Shown: one piece after another, positions 1 to 6,455 of the stretch
Layout: every line of letters starts with the position of its first letter
How positions within the stretch are numbered: the first letter of the stretch is position 1
Notes under the pieces: generated by a model
What the model saw: only the letters and a program-made list of their open reading frames with translations
What the model was told of the DNA's origin: nothing
Databases searched by the model: none
Made by a program: the position numbers and the translations under genes
Source of the DNA: Methanocorpusculum sp.
Lineage (GTDB): Archaea > Halobacteriota > Methanomicrobia > Methanomicrobiales > Methanocorpusculaceae
Reading direction: 5' to 3'
Assembly: GCA_029987315.1 (NCBI GenBank)
Contig: DALTVZ010000047.1
Coordinates: 1 to 12,601, forward strand
Length of the DNA: 12,601 nucleotides

Positions 1-486
1 CGCCCATCGATCATAATCAGGATAAAATAAAATGCCGTTCGGCTCGCCTCCGGAAAGATATGAGTCCAAGGCTGCAGCCGGTTCACCGTTCAGCATCGCT
101 GTCCAGCCGGAAACGGCCTCCTTCACCGCGCGTGCTCCTCCCTGGGGCGAGTAGCCAAATCCGATAGGGCCGCCAAGAAGCGATATTGTTTTTCCGCGGA
201 GCGTGAATCCGATCTGCTGAAGTTCACTCAGGGTCGCAGGAGTTCCTGACAGATATTTTCCTGGGACCGTAACTCCGGCGATCATAACCACTATAGGCGC
301 ATCGCGAAGTTTTGAAATGCTCAGAGGATCCCGGCGAAGTTGATCGATGGTCACATAGCGAACAGAGTGGCCATGCCCCTTCAGAACACCCGCTATGGTC
401 CTAATGTACGGAGAGATGTAGGGCGGCACGCCCAGACATGCGGGTTCATCCACATACCCGTCAATTATAACGGCTTCAGACGTCAT
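1..486 (-). CDS. Archaeal radical SAM protein (COG1031-like), N-terminal part, cut by window edge
   Basis: The first 162 codons are present; the 3' end lies outside the window. The protein opens with a strongly recognisable segment, IDGYVDEPACLGVPPYISPY (residues 8-27), which I associate with the archaeal radical SAM family COG1031, a Fe-S oxidoreductase with a C-terminal helix-hairpin-helix and no firmly established reaction. The visible part is an N-terminal alpha/beta region resembling the B12-binding-like domain found before radical SAM barrels (RDAPIVVMIAG, then GKTISLLGGPIGFGYSP). The CxxxCxxC cluster motif would lie further downstream and is not visible. The ATG at 486 overlaps the end of mptE by 11 bp, so the gene is the third member of the 2588-to-1 operon and is probably translationally coupled. 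Family assignment is from memory of the N-terminal signature; substrate unknown. Confidence 0.75.
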   Translation of the reverse strand, partial: MTSEAVIIDGYVDEPACLGVPPYISPYIRTIAGVLKGHGHSVRYVTIDQLRRDPLSISKLRDAPIVVMIAGVTVPGKYLSGTPATLSELQQIGFTLRGKTISLLGGPIGFGYSPQGGARAVKEAVSGWTAMLNGEPAAALDSYLSGGEPNGILFYPDYDRWA

Positions 487-1105
487 GACAGACCATTTTG
501 AGAAGTTTTCGGGCGATCATCAGTTTTCCATGTTTGATCGGATCAACATTTTTATCGTCAAGATCAAAACCGATCAGGCTCACGGACGCGGCCCCTAACT
601 CGTGGGCCGTGAATACACATCGATCTCCGTCGGAAAATCCACCGAAGTTATAGACGTTGGCAAGGGGCGTGCTCTGGGTGGTTCCGACGATCGGCCCGCG
701 GACCTTTGGGACCCAGGAGCGAACCTGCGGGATATTATCCCCATGGGCGTGCAAAACCAGAATGGTACCGGCATCGTTCATCTCCAGAAAGTCGTCATCC
801 ATGCCGTCCATATCCGAGAGGATGATATCAGGTCTGATACCCTCGGAAAAAAGAACAGAAGCAGCAGCATCCGCCGCGATAATGATTTTTCCGGCGAGGT
901 TTGTGTTTTTTATATCAGACGAAAGTGAGGGGGCGTTCCCACAAACAACACAGTCCTTTCCAGAAATGGCATTCTGTAAAAGTGCGATATCATCTCTCGG
1001 CAAAAGTGTCGAAAGGAGTTCGGCAGAGCGCTCATCATCCTCACGCGAAAAACCAAAATATGCCAGGATCCGAAGATAAAGGGGTTCCCAGTCTTCAGAT
1101 CTCAT
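476..1105 (-). CDS. mptE: 6-hydroxymethyl-7,8-dihydropterin pyrophosphokinase, MptE type (DUF115)
   Basis: A 209-residue cytoplasmic enzyme expected to transfer diphosphate from ATP to 6-hydroxymethyl-7,8-dihydropterin, a step in tetrahydromethanopterin (C1 carrier) synthesis. It is the archaeal MptE/DUF115 family with a thiamin-pyrophosphokinase-like fold, not bacterial FolK. Visible motifs are VVCGNAPSL (53-61), SDMDG (97-101) with acidic residues for metal, HAHGDN (119-124), GTTQ (141-144), GFSDGDR (156-162) and GFDLDD (179-184). I chose the ATG at 1105 rather than the longer upstream possibility (1132) because it gives the usual family opening, MRSEDWEPLYLRIL, and because GGGAG/GAGGGAG purines lie just upstream. 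It overlaps the DHH gene by 11 bp and the radical SAM gene by 11 bp, which suggests coupled translation. Confidence in the family is high; activity is inferred from the family. Confidence 0.9.
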   Translation of the reverse strand: MRSEDWEPLYLRILAYFGFSREDDERSAELLSTLLPRDDIALLQNAISGKDCVVCGNAPSLSSDIKNTNLAGKIIIAADAAASVLFSEGIRPDIILSDMDGMDDDFLEMNDAGTILVLHAHGDNIPQVRSWVPKVRGPIVGTTQSTPLANVYNFGGFSDGDRCVFTAHELGAASVSLIGFDLDDKNVDPIKHGKLMIARKLLKMVCHDV

Positions 1106-2588
1106 CTCCCTCTCCCTCAGCAATACCAACAAGTTTCATGAAATTGGAGAGAATAGGGTCGATCACCATGGAAAGAAGCTTCTCTTTATCCTTTACCAAG
1201 GAAAAGGTGTTCAGCGGGATGGAAAGAGCCGCCATTGTTGCATGACCTCCGGCAGAGGCATTCGGGATCTTGCCAAATGCCTCTTTCATCACATCGCCAA
1301 CATGCAGCCGGATATCCTTATTTCTGGCAGACAGCGTGATGTTGGTATCAGTGATCCCGTAAACCAATGAGGTCGTCACACCTTCAAGCGTTAGAAGCAT
1401 ATCTGCGGCCTGCGGGATGGCATCACGGTTTCTGACATACCCCACATTTGAGAAGAGATAGCCTTGTTTAACTACACGATGTACGATCGCATTCCCTAAC
1501 ACCTCGATCGTTTCCTGAGATAGGGATGGGGACATTATGATCTCAAGAAGGGCGCGATCTGCATGCGGAAGAAGGAATGCCGCATTATACAGATCCTGAG
1601 ATGAGACATTTCGTTGGAACTCATGGGTATCAGCACGGATACCATAGAAAAGTGCTGTCGCGACCTTCGTATCGATAGGAATATACAGCTCCTGAAGATA
1701 CTGCGTAAGAATAGAGGCGGTAGCACCAGCATCCGGTTTTGACTCGAGAAAATCAGGTTTATATTCCCGGACCACACCCTCTGCGCTGTGATGATCGATG
1801 ATGATATTGACCTTGGTCGACGTCGGTAGGTCATTATTCATTCCCGGAGCGACGCAGTCTACAAGTGCCAGATAAGTACACCCAGCGAGAATCTCTTTCG
1901 TAAGATGCTCCATTTTGATCTCAAGAAGGTTAACGAAGGCACGGTTCTCCTGGTGACCGATGTTCCCCTCGTACAGAATCTTGGTTGCAAGCTTACCCTT
2001 CGATGCATCATTTGCGATAACAGACAAAGCCATTGCACTGGAGATCGCGTCGGGATCTGGGTTTCTGTGGGTGATGATACCAAGCGTTCCCGACCATGAA
2101 GAAAGAAGCGTGTGAAGTTTCTGCGCATTTCTTGATGCGATGAGATTTGCCATGTGGTTAACTGCAGATTTGGCCACGACCTTCTGCGGATACAACACCA
2201 CATCAGCCCCATTGTCAGCAAGCTGATCGGTGGAAAAAAGATCAATGGCGCGGGCAATAATATTCGCATTGGGATATGCCTTTCTGATGTTCTGGACCGC
2301 AGATAGATTTGCATCTTTGTTTGATGAAAGGATAAAAACTACTTCTGGTTCAGGAAGCTTCGCGAGTATTTGTGGATCACTTATGTCCCCTACTGTTGCC
2401 TGATGGCGATGATCACGGAGATCATCGATACGCTTTTCATCAGAATCAATGATCAGAATATTATCATTCGATTCACTGAGCTCTTCCAGTACATTATACC
2501 CAATGCTTCCGCATCCCAGTATGAGATATTTTATCTGTTTATATTTATTTTTCTGGGGCACGGCCGGAATCCCATCAGTCTCAACCAT
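1095..2588 (-). CDS. TrkA-N (RCK_N) domain fused to DHH-DHHA1 phosphoesterase
   Basis: A 497-residue two-module protein. Residues about 18-150 form a Rossmann nucleotide-binding domain like the RCK_N/TrkA-N regulators of potassium transport: GCGSIG at 25-30 and an acidic strand end at IIDSD (46-50). Residues about 165-480 form a DHH phosphoesterase: HRNPDPD (174-180) and the aspartate of VDC (244) are motif I/II metal ligands, DHH is at 265-267, GIRADTHEF (316-324) supplies another aspartate, and GGHATMAA (447-454) is the DHHA1 substrate-binding motif. All ligands look intact. Relatives of this catalytic half degrade nano-RNAs, pAp or cyclic-di-AMP products; which applies here cannot be told from sequence. 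No transmembrane segment is seen. It is the first gene of the operon with mptE and the radical SAM gene. The start has no ribosome binding site and lies about 28 bases from a TATA-like box, so the mRNA may be leaderless. Confidence 0.88.
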   Translation of the reverse strand: MVETDGIPAVPQKNKYKQIKYLILGCGSIGYNVLEELSESNDNILIIDSDEKRIDDLRDHRHQATVGDISDPQILAKLPEPEVVFILSSNKDANLSAVQNIRKAYPNANIIARAIDLFSTDQLADNGADVVLYPQKVVAKSAVNHMANLIASRNAQKLHTLLSSWSGTLGIITHRNPDPDAISSAMALSVIANDASKGKLATKILYEGNIGHQENRAFVNLLEIKMEHLTKEILAGCTYLALVDCVAPGMNNDLPTSTKVNIIIDHHSAEGVVREYKPDFLESKPDAGATASILTQYLQELYIPIDTKVATALFYGIRADTHEFQRNVSSQDLYNAAFLLPHADRALLEIIMSPSLSQETIEVLGNAIVHRVVKQGYLFSNVGYVRNRDAIPQAADMLLTLEGVTTSLVYGITDTNITLSARNKDIRLHVGDVMKEAFGKIPNASAGGHATMAALSIPLNTFSLVKDKEKLLSMVIDPILSNFMKLVGIAEGEGDEI

Positions 2589-2611
2589 ACGTATCTTATT
2601 AGTATTGTTTG

Positions 2612-2619
2612 TTTATTAA
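2612..2619 (-). promoter_or_regulatory. TATA box for the DHH-mptE operon
   Basis: The minus strand reads TTAATAAA, centred about 28 bases upstream of the ATG at 2588. Archaeal transcription normally begins 22-27 bases downstream of the box centre, so the start would fall almost on the ATG. No purine-rich ribosome binding site is visible, which fits a leaderless transcript. Confidence 0.45.
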
Positions 2620-2662
2620 GGATATGGAGACCGAATGGTCATGGAAAGGATATAAGAAAATC

Positions 2663-2670
2663 TATAAATA
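2663..2670 (+). promoter_or_regulatory. TATA box for the tRNA-Lys gene
   Basis: TATAAATA lies about 45 bases before the mature tRNA 5' end. This predicts a short 5' leader of about 20 bases that RNase P would remove. It is back to back with the divergent DHH-operon promoter. Confidence 0.55.
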
Positions 2671-2711
2671 TTCCTATGTCATATCTAATTAGGTCAAACG
2701 ACACAAGAATT

Positions 2712-2785
2712 GGGCTTATAGCTTAGTCAGGCATAGCGACGGACTCTTAATCCGTAGGTCAGGGGTTCAAATCCCTTTAAGCCCG
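2712..2785 (+). tRNA. tRNA-Lys, anticodon CUU
   Basis: The cloverleaf can be folded by eye. The acceptor stem is GGGCTTA (2712-2718) with TAAGCCC (2778-2784); discriminator base G is 2785. The anticodon stem is ACGGA (2739-2743) with TCCGT (2751-2755), and the loop CTCTTAA places U33 before anticodon CUU (2746-2748), which reads AAG lysine codons. The T arm is AGGGG / TTCAAAT / CCCTT with one G-U pair. CCA is not encoded, which is usual in methanogens. No intron is present. Confidence 0.95.
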
Positions 2786-2789
2786 CTAG

Positions 2790-2795
2790 TTTTTT
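2790..2795 (+). terminator. T-run terminator after tRNA-Lys
   Basis: Six T residues start five bases past the mature tRNA 3' end. An oligo-T stretch in the sense strand is the usual archaeal termination signal; no hairpin is needed or evident. Confidence 0.5.
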
Positions 2796-2905
2796 AAGAA
2801 TTTTACATGTTATAGATAATTTAATGCCAACGCTTTTTGTTGATGCATATCTCAGATACCAAAATATACCACGGAATTTAGGCGCGATCCAGAAGCTGAT
2901 CGACT

Positions 2906-2911
2906 AAAAAA
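2906..2911 (-). terminator. T-run terminator after the oapABC operon
   Basis: On the minus strand a T6 run begins 12 bases after the TAG of the Zn-ribbon gene. The stretch 2786-2923 between the converging tRNA and oapC transcripts otherwise holds no gene that I can support. Confidence 0.4.
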
Positions 2912-2923
2912 GTATTTGTGACC

Positions 2924-3316
2924 CTATTTCTTTTTAGGATCGTTTTTTCTTTTTGACATGGATGGGAGATCAAGCATATATGTGCCGGCCTTTCCTACGC
3001 CTATGATAATATCCTGGGATTCCGCAAGACGTTCGAGATTGAGTTCATACGACCCCGTTCCAACTATCCTGACACTCTCGACACGCTCTAGAATATCGGT
3101 AGGGCGGGTAGCAGGGCCTTGGTGTTTTACCTCGAGCACCTCCTCTTGAGTTTCCTTTGCGATCGTTTCGATCGACTTTTCCTCTAAGACATCCGCGTTT
3201 TTGACACGGTCACTTACGTAGAGGAATTTTTTGCCGCCGCAACTTGGACATCCGCGAAGAATCTCGACCGATCCATCACGAAACTCGCGTCCACACTTTG
3301 TACACTTATGGGGCAT
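2924..3316 (-). CDS. oapC: Zn-ribbon protein of the origin-associated (Oap) cluster, OapC-like
   Basis: A 130-residue protein with an N-terminal zinc ribbon: C5-x2-C8 and C23-x2-C26, followed by a lysine patch (GGKKF). A charged linker (about 40-70) leads to a small C-terminal domain whose end, SVRIVGTGSYELNLERL ... DIIIGVGKAGTYMLDLPS, is characteristic of the archaeal COG3364 family. The C-terminus is basic (KRKNDPKKK). The gene starts three bases after the end of the DUF2073 gene. The family, named OapC for its linkage to replication origins and orc1/cdc6 in haloarchaea, has no settled biochemical role; nucleic-acid binding is an inference from the ribbon and the basic ends. The gene symbol is by synteny and family resemblance. 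Confidence 0.8.
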   Translation of the reverse strand: MPHKCTKCGREFRDGSVEILRGCPSCGGKKFLYVSDRVKNADVLEEKSIETIAKETQEEVLEVKHQGPATRPTDILERVESVRIVGTGSYELNLERLAESQDIIIGVGKAGTYMLDLPSMSKRKNDPKKK

Positions 3317-3319
3317 AGA

Positions 3320-3688
3320 TCACTGTGCTGCTGAGGCCCATGCGATTAGTCTGTCTTTTTCCCGGGAAATCATTTTCAGTTGATCAACCGGACCGATGAC
3401 CATCAGACGGGGAGCATTGGTCTTTTTTCCGAAAAGTTTCGTAAAAATTCCTTTGTTGCTACTAAATGACGGATAAGTTTCGATCTCAATACCGGAAAAT
3501 CCACCTGGGATGATCTCCATCATCGTCGACTCGAGAAGTTTACCCTGTTCCTCCGGGGTAAGACCCTGCTCAAGAACAACGACACAGCCTTGCCGAACAT
3601 CGTCCAGAATGAGCCGTACCTTTTCATACGACGTCATCTTGGCAAGACGATCTGCAGACAACATATCAATTTGAACTCCTTGGATCAT
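3320..3688 (-). CDS. oapB: DUF2073 protein, OapB-like
   Basis: A 122-residue compact alpha/beta protein resembling the archaeal DUF2073 family (OapB in the haloarchaeal origin-associated nomenclature). The visible pattern is a helical start (LSADRLAKMTSYEKVRLILD), a strand (GCVVVLEQG), a conserved-looking GLTPEEQGKLLE helix, then FSGIEIETYP and APRLMVIGPVDQL strands. No catalytic motif is apparent. The middle gene of three: its Shine-Dalgarno AGGTGA (3693-3698) is made of the last sense codon and the TGA stop of the upstream GTPase gene, five bases before the ATG, so expression of the two should be closely tied. The function is not established; a role with the neighbouring GTPase and Zn-ribbon is inferred only from conserved clustering. 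Confidence 0.8.
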   Translation of the reverse strand: MIQGVQIDMLSADRLAKMTSYEKVRLILDDVRQGCVVVLEQGLTPEEQGKLLESTMMEIIPGGFSGIEIETYPSFSSNKGIFTKLFGKKTNAPRLMVIGPVDQLKMISREKDRLIAWASAAQ

Positions 3689-3693
3689 TTAGC

Positions 3694-4320
3694 TCACCTG
3701 AAAACCTCGGAGATCTTCGCATAAAGCTCTTCCATATTGTTTCCTTCAAGACCGGATATCTGGATGACCGGGTGCTGGGGGAATGCACTTTTGATCCTCT
3801 GTGGGGCTGCATCAGGCAGATCGATCTTGTTTGCAACGATAAGGACTGGAAGTTTCCGAGCTTCGATGATACCCACCATCATGATGTTGACATGCATGAA
3901 AGGATCTTGAGTACTGTCGAGAACATAGATCACGCCATCGATATCTTCACGGAGCCAGTGCATTGCTTCGGCGACACCCTCGGTTGCTTCACGTGCACGG
4001 GCGACGGCTTCATCCTGGTCCATACCATATTCCATGAACTCGTGGTAATCGATCTTTGTTGTGACACCAGGTGTATCAACGATATCGATCATCAGCTTGC
4101 TGTTTCCAGAGTTGATCTCAACCCCTTCCTTTCTTCTCGCACGGCGAGTCTCATGAGGAATCTCGCTCACAGGGCCAACCGCTTCACCGGTCACATCACG
4201 GACGATACGATTAGCAAGCGTGGTTTTACCCGCATTTGGCGGACCGTAGATGCCCACCCGCGAGCGTTTTTTGCCAAACAGCCTTCCGAAAAAACTTTTG
4301 ATACGAGGAAATGCTACCAT
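3694..4320 (-). CDS. oapA: Era-like GTPase of the Oap cluster, OapA-like
   Basis: A 208-residue small GTPase with all nucleotide-binding motifs: G1 GPPNAGKT (26-33), a switch I segment with threonine in EIPHETRRARR (53-63), G3 DTPG (82-85), G4 NKID (164-167), and G5-like SGLEG (189-193). A short basic N-terminus (FFGRLFGKKRSR) precedes the G domain; there is no KH domain as in bacterial Era. It matches the archaeal GTPase that is clustered with DUF2073 and COG3364 genes (OapA). The first gene of the operon, it has a good SD (AGGTG, six bases before the ATG) and a TATA box about 48 bases upstream. The target of the GTPase is unknown; ribosome, RNA or replication roles are all inference. Confidence 0.88.
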   Translation of the reverse strand: MVAFPRIKSFFGRLFGKKRSRVGIYGPPNAGKTTLANRIVRDVTGEAVGPVSEIPHETRRARRKEGVEINSGNSKLMIDIVDTPGVTTKIDYHEFMEYGMDQDEAVARAREATEGVAEAMHWLREDIDGVIYVLDSTQDPFMHVNIMMVGIIEARKLPVLIVANKIDLPDAAPQRIKSAFPQHPVIQISGLEGNNMEELYAKISEVFR

Positions 4321-4364
4321 TAAAACACCTAAATTGGACTATGTAGTATATTCTCACTTAATGA

Positions 4365-4372
4365 GATATAAA
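4365..4372 (-). promoter_or_regulatory. TATA box for oapABC
   Basis: The minus strand reads TTTATATC. The predicted start is near 4342, giving a leader of about 20 bases that carries the AGGTG ribosome binding site. Confidence 0.5.
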
Positions 4373-4597
4373 CCTCATGCTATTGAACAGGAAAAAATAG
4401 ACAGGAAAATTAGAAAAAAACCACCATCTTTTTTCATATGCCGATCCAGTCTGCAAAATAAATTTAACATTATCATGCTATTTTAAAAATAATTATCAGA
4501 TATAGACAAATATACCCATAACATCCATGAATTTATGCGCGATACAGAATAATACTCAAATCATAAGCCTATTAAGCCATGACGGAGCATTAACTCA
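4373..4597. other. AT-rich intergenic spacer without a gene
   Basis: This lies between the divergent oapA and CBS-protein promoters. The spacer is much richer in A and T than the genes around it. I searched by eye for origin recognition boxes (TTCCAgTGGAAA-type) because of the Oap cluster next door and found none. No tRNA or convincing small ORF is present. Confidence 0.5.
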
Positions 4598-4603
4598 TTA
4601 TAC
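4598..4603 (+). promoter_or_regulatory. Possible TATA element for the first CBS gene
   Basis: TTATAC is centred about 24 bases before the ATG at 4625. If used, the transcript would be leaderless, which would explain the lack of a clear Shine-Dalgarno sequence. Confidence 0.3.
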
Positions 4604-4624
4604 CACCTTAGTGTTGGTAAAAAC

Positions 4625-5500
4625 ATGACAACACCAGCAAAACAATCCAAAGGAAAAAAGAACAGTGTTCTTGACATCGCAAGTCTGAATGTCATCTCGG
4701 TTCCCCCAACTATGAGTATTATCGAAGGGATCCAGATGATGAGCAGGCATAATTTCCGCCGCCTGCCGATCACGGATCCTGGAACCAAAAAACTTATTGG
4801 GATTGTAACGATCACTGATGTTATAGACATGATGGGAGGAGGCAGCAGATACAACCTTATTGCAAAAAAACATAAGGGAAATCTGCTCGCCGCCCTAAAT
4901 GAAAGCCTGCGGGAGATAGCCACAGAGAATGTGACCGGTTTCTCGCCGTCAACAACCGTTAAAGAAGTGGCAAACACCCTTCTGGAAACAGGACACGGAG
5001 GATTTCCAATTCTGAACGCCGACAATACACTCGCAGGAATAGTCACCGAGTATGATTTGATGCGAATGCTTGCCGGCGAAACGTCAGAACTGGTGGTCGA
5101 AGAGATCATGACCCCATGTCCAAAGAAGGTCACACCTGATCTGCCCCTCATCCATGTAACGAAACAGATCGTGAATGACGGATATCGCCGGCTACCCGTA
5201 GTTAAAGACGGGATCCTGCTTGGAATGATAACAGGTACCGATATCATGAGCTATATTGGAAACGGCAAAATATTTTCCAAAATGCAGACAGGAACCGTGG
5301 ATGAGGTCCTGAGCCTCCCCGTCAGGAACGTTATGACGACCGCAGACATAAGAACGGTTTCTACCGAAATGTCGATCAATGCGGTCGCACAAGAGATGCT
5401 GATCCGAGGGATCGGAGCATTCCCAGTAATGGATGGCGGACATCTCAGAGGGATCGTCACTGAATTCGATCTGGTCAAAGCGCTCACAGGAAAGATTTGA
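4625..5500 (+). CDS. Four-CBS-motif protein (putative adenosyl-ligand sensor)
   Basis: A 291-residue soluble protein made almost entirely of four CBS motifs, at about residues 20-70, 97-150, 155-211 and 232-290. Each unit shows the usual ending GIVT-x-x-D (LIGIVTITDVID, LAGIVTEYDLMR, LLGMITGTDIMS, LRGIVTEFDLVK) and a preceding hydrophobic-P strand (RRLPITD, GGFPILN, RRLPVVK, GAFPVMD). CBS pairs bind AMP, ATP, S-adenosylmethionine or NAD(H) in known relatives, and four-motif archaeal proteins resemble the AMPK gamma arrangement. No fused enzyme, channel or DNA-binding domain is present, so the output partner is unknown. A lysine-rich tail (KQSKGKKN) precedes the first motif. It is followed 148 bases later by a second four-CBS protein in the same direction. 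Confidence 0.9.
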   Translation: MTTPAKQSKGKKNSVLDIASLNVISVPPTMSIIEGIQMMSRHNFRRLPITDPGTKKLIGIVTITDVIDMMGGGSRYNLIAKKHKGNLLAALNESLREIATENVTGFSPSTTVKEVANTLLETGHGGFPILNADNTLAGIVTEYDLMRMLAGETSELVVEEIMTPCPKKVTPDLPLIHVTKQIVNDGYRRLPVVKDGILLGMITGTDIMSYIGNGKIFSKMQTGTVDEVLSLPVRNVMTTADIRTVSTEMSINAVAQEMLIRGIGAFPVMDGGHLRGIVTEFDLVKALTGKI

Positions 5501-5524
5501 ACATTTTCACCATATGGCGCCTGA

Positions 5525-5532
5525 AAATATAT
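5525..5532 (+). promoter_or_regulatory. Possible TATA box for the second CBS gene
   Basis: AAATATAT lies just after the end of the first CBS gene. A start near 5555 would give a leader of about 94 bases containing the hairpin at 5568-5591. Confidence 0.35.
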
Positions 5533-5567
5533 GCAGGCGATCCATCTGGTGAGGACAGGAAAACATC

Positions 5568-5591
5568 CTTTGCAGGTGTTGGACTGCAAAG
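5568..5591 (+). promoter_or_regulatory. Perfect hairpin in the leader of the second CBS gene
   Basis: CTTTGCAG (5568-5575) is the exact reverse complement of CTGCAAAG (5584-5591), with an 8-base loop. A T5 run follows at 5601-5605, so it could act as a terminator or attenuator between the two CBS genes. A second, weaker self-complementary element, CTCTT-CA-AAGAG (5625-5636), overlaps the start of the GAGGAGG ribosome binding site. Confidence 0.45.
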
Positions 5592-5648
5592 AAAAAGGTG
5601 TTTTTCGCCACACAATTGAATAAACTCTTCAAAGAGGAGGAAGCAAAT

Positions 5649-6422
5649 ATGAAGCAGAAACTAACCGTAAAAGACGTAATGTCCAAGCCCGTTTCAATTG
5701 CAAAATCTGCACTGATCCCGGAAGCTCTTTCGAAAATGCTCAACGAAGGAATCGACCCACTCGTTGTAACGAACGACCGTGTGGTCGTTGGAACAGCATC
5801 CAGAAGAACTATCGCAGAAAAAATGGGAAGCAAAAAAACCGGAAACATTCCGGCATCCCAGATCCGTGTTGCAAGTGTAACAAGAGAGGACTTTACCTCG
5901 GTTTATCAAGATCAGGATGCGGAGCTACTTGTCCCGCTCCTTCAAAGATACAAGATCGTCGTTGTCTGGGATGAAGAACACCGGCTGATCGGACAGGTCA
6001 CGAAAGGCGACCTGTTAAAACATATGACTCCCGACGGATCCCTTGACACAATGCTCGAGATCGCCCCCAGGATCACTCCGGATGACAGACTCGTGCAGCT
6101 TCACCGCAGAATGGCAAACAACGGAGCGACCCGGTTCATTGTGATGGACGGAAACAAATCTGTCGGCATTGTCACAGAAACCGATATTGCGAAAATGCTC
6201 GTCAAACTGAAAAGCGAGATTGACAAACATTTTGACAACGCACTTAGAAACGTAACTGCGGGCGACATTATGTCAACACCCCTCGTTACTATGCAGGCAA
6301 ACACACCGATCGCCAAGATAATAAGCACGATGCTCGCAAAAAATATCAGCACCATACCGATCGCAGAAGGCGACAAGGTCATAGGGCTCATCACCAGAAA
6401 AGCTCTGGTAAATGCTCTCTGA
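5649..6422 (+). CDS. Second four-CBS-motif protein
   Basis: A 257-residue protein with four divergent CBS motifs at about 5-55, 65-125, 130-185 and 203-257. The clearest endings are RLIGQVTKGDLLKHM, SVGIVTETDIAKML and VIGLITRKALVNAL. Repeat 1 is degenerate (VVVGTASRRTIAEKM), so one ligand site may be lost or altered. I chose the ATG at 5649 rather than an in-frame ATG at 5598 because GAGGAGG (5634-5640) stands eight bases before 5649, and the extra upstream residues (MFFATQLNKLFKEEEAN) run through that ribosome binding site. The opening LTVKDVMSKPV is a normal CBS beginning. It is clearly related in architecture to its upstream neighbour, and the two may assemble or respond to the same adenosyl ligand. 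No output domain is present. Confidence 0.88.
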   Translation: MKQKLTVKDVMSKPVSIAKSALIPEALSKMLNEGIDPLVVTNDRVVVGTASRRTIAEKMGSKKTGNIPASQIRVASVTREDFTSVYQDQDAELLVPLLQRYKIVVVWDEEHRLIGQVTKGDLLKHMTPDGSLDTMLEIAPRITPDDRLVQLHRRMANNGATRFIVMDGNKSVGIVTETDIAKMLVKLKSEIDKHFDNALRNVTAGDIMSTPLVTMQANTPIAKIISTMLAKNISTIPIAEGDKVIGLITRKALVNAL

Positions 6423-6432
6423 TATAACCCCC

Positions 6433-6439
6433 TTTTTTT
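6433..6439 (+). terminator. T-run terminator after the CBS genes
   Basis: Seven T residues follow a C-rich stretch 10 bases past the TGA stop. They separate this transcript from the converging gltX operon. Confidence 0.5.
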
Positions 6440-6455
6440 AATAGTAATTATCTAA

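Noticed and set aside
2786..2923. Possible extra small RNA or gene between tRNA-Lys and oapC
   Set aside because: Only T-runs and a 5-bp stem (2885-2889 with 2898-2902) are present; the converging transcripts explain them as terminators.
4323..4624. AT-rich spacer beside the Oap genes as a replication origin
   Set aside because: No origin recognition box repeats, no long inverted repeats and no orc1/cdc6 gene nearby.
5598..5648. Earlier in-frame start for the second CBS protein
   Set aside because: The GAGGAGG ribosome binding site lies inside this extension and is spaced for the ATG at 5649.
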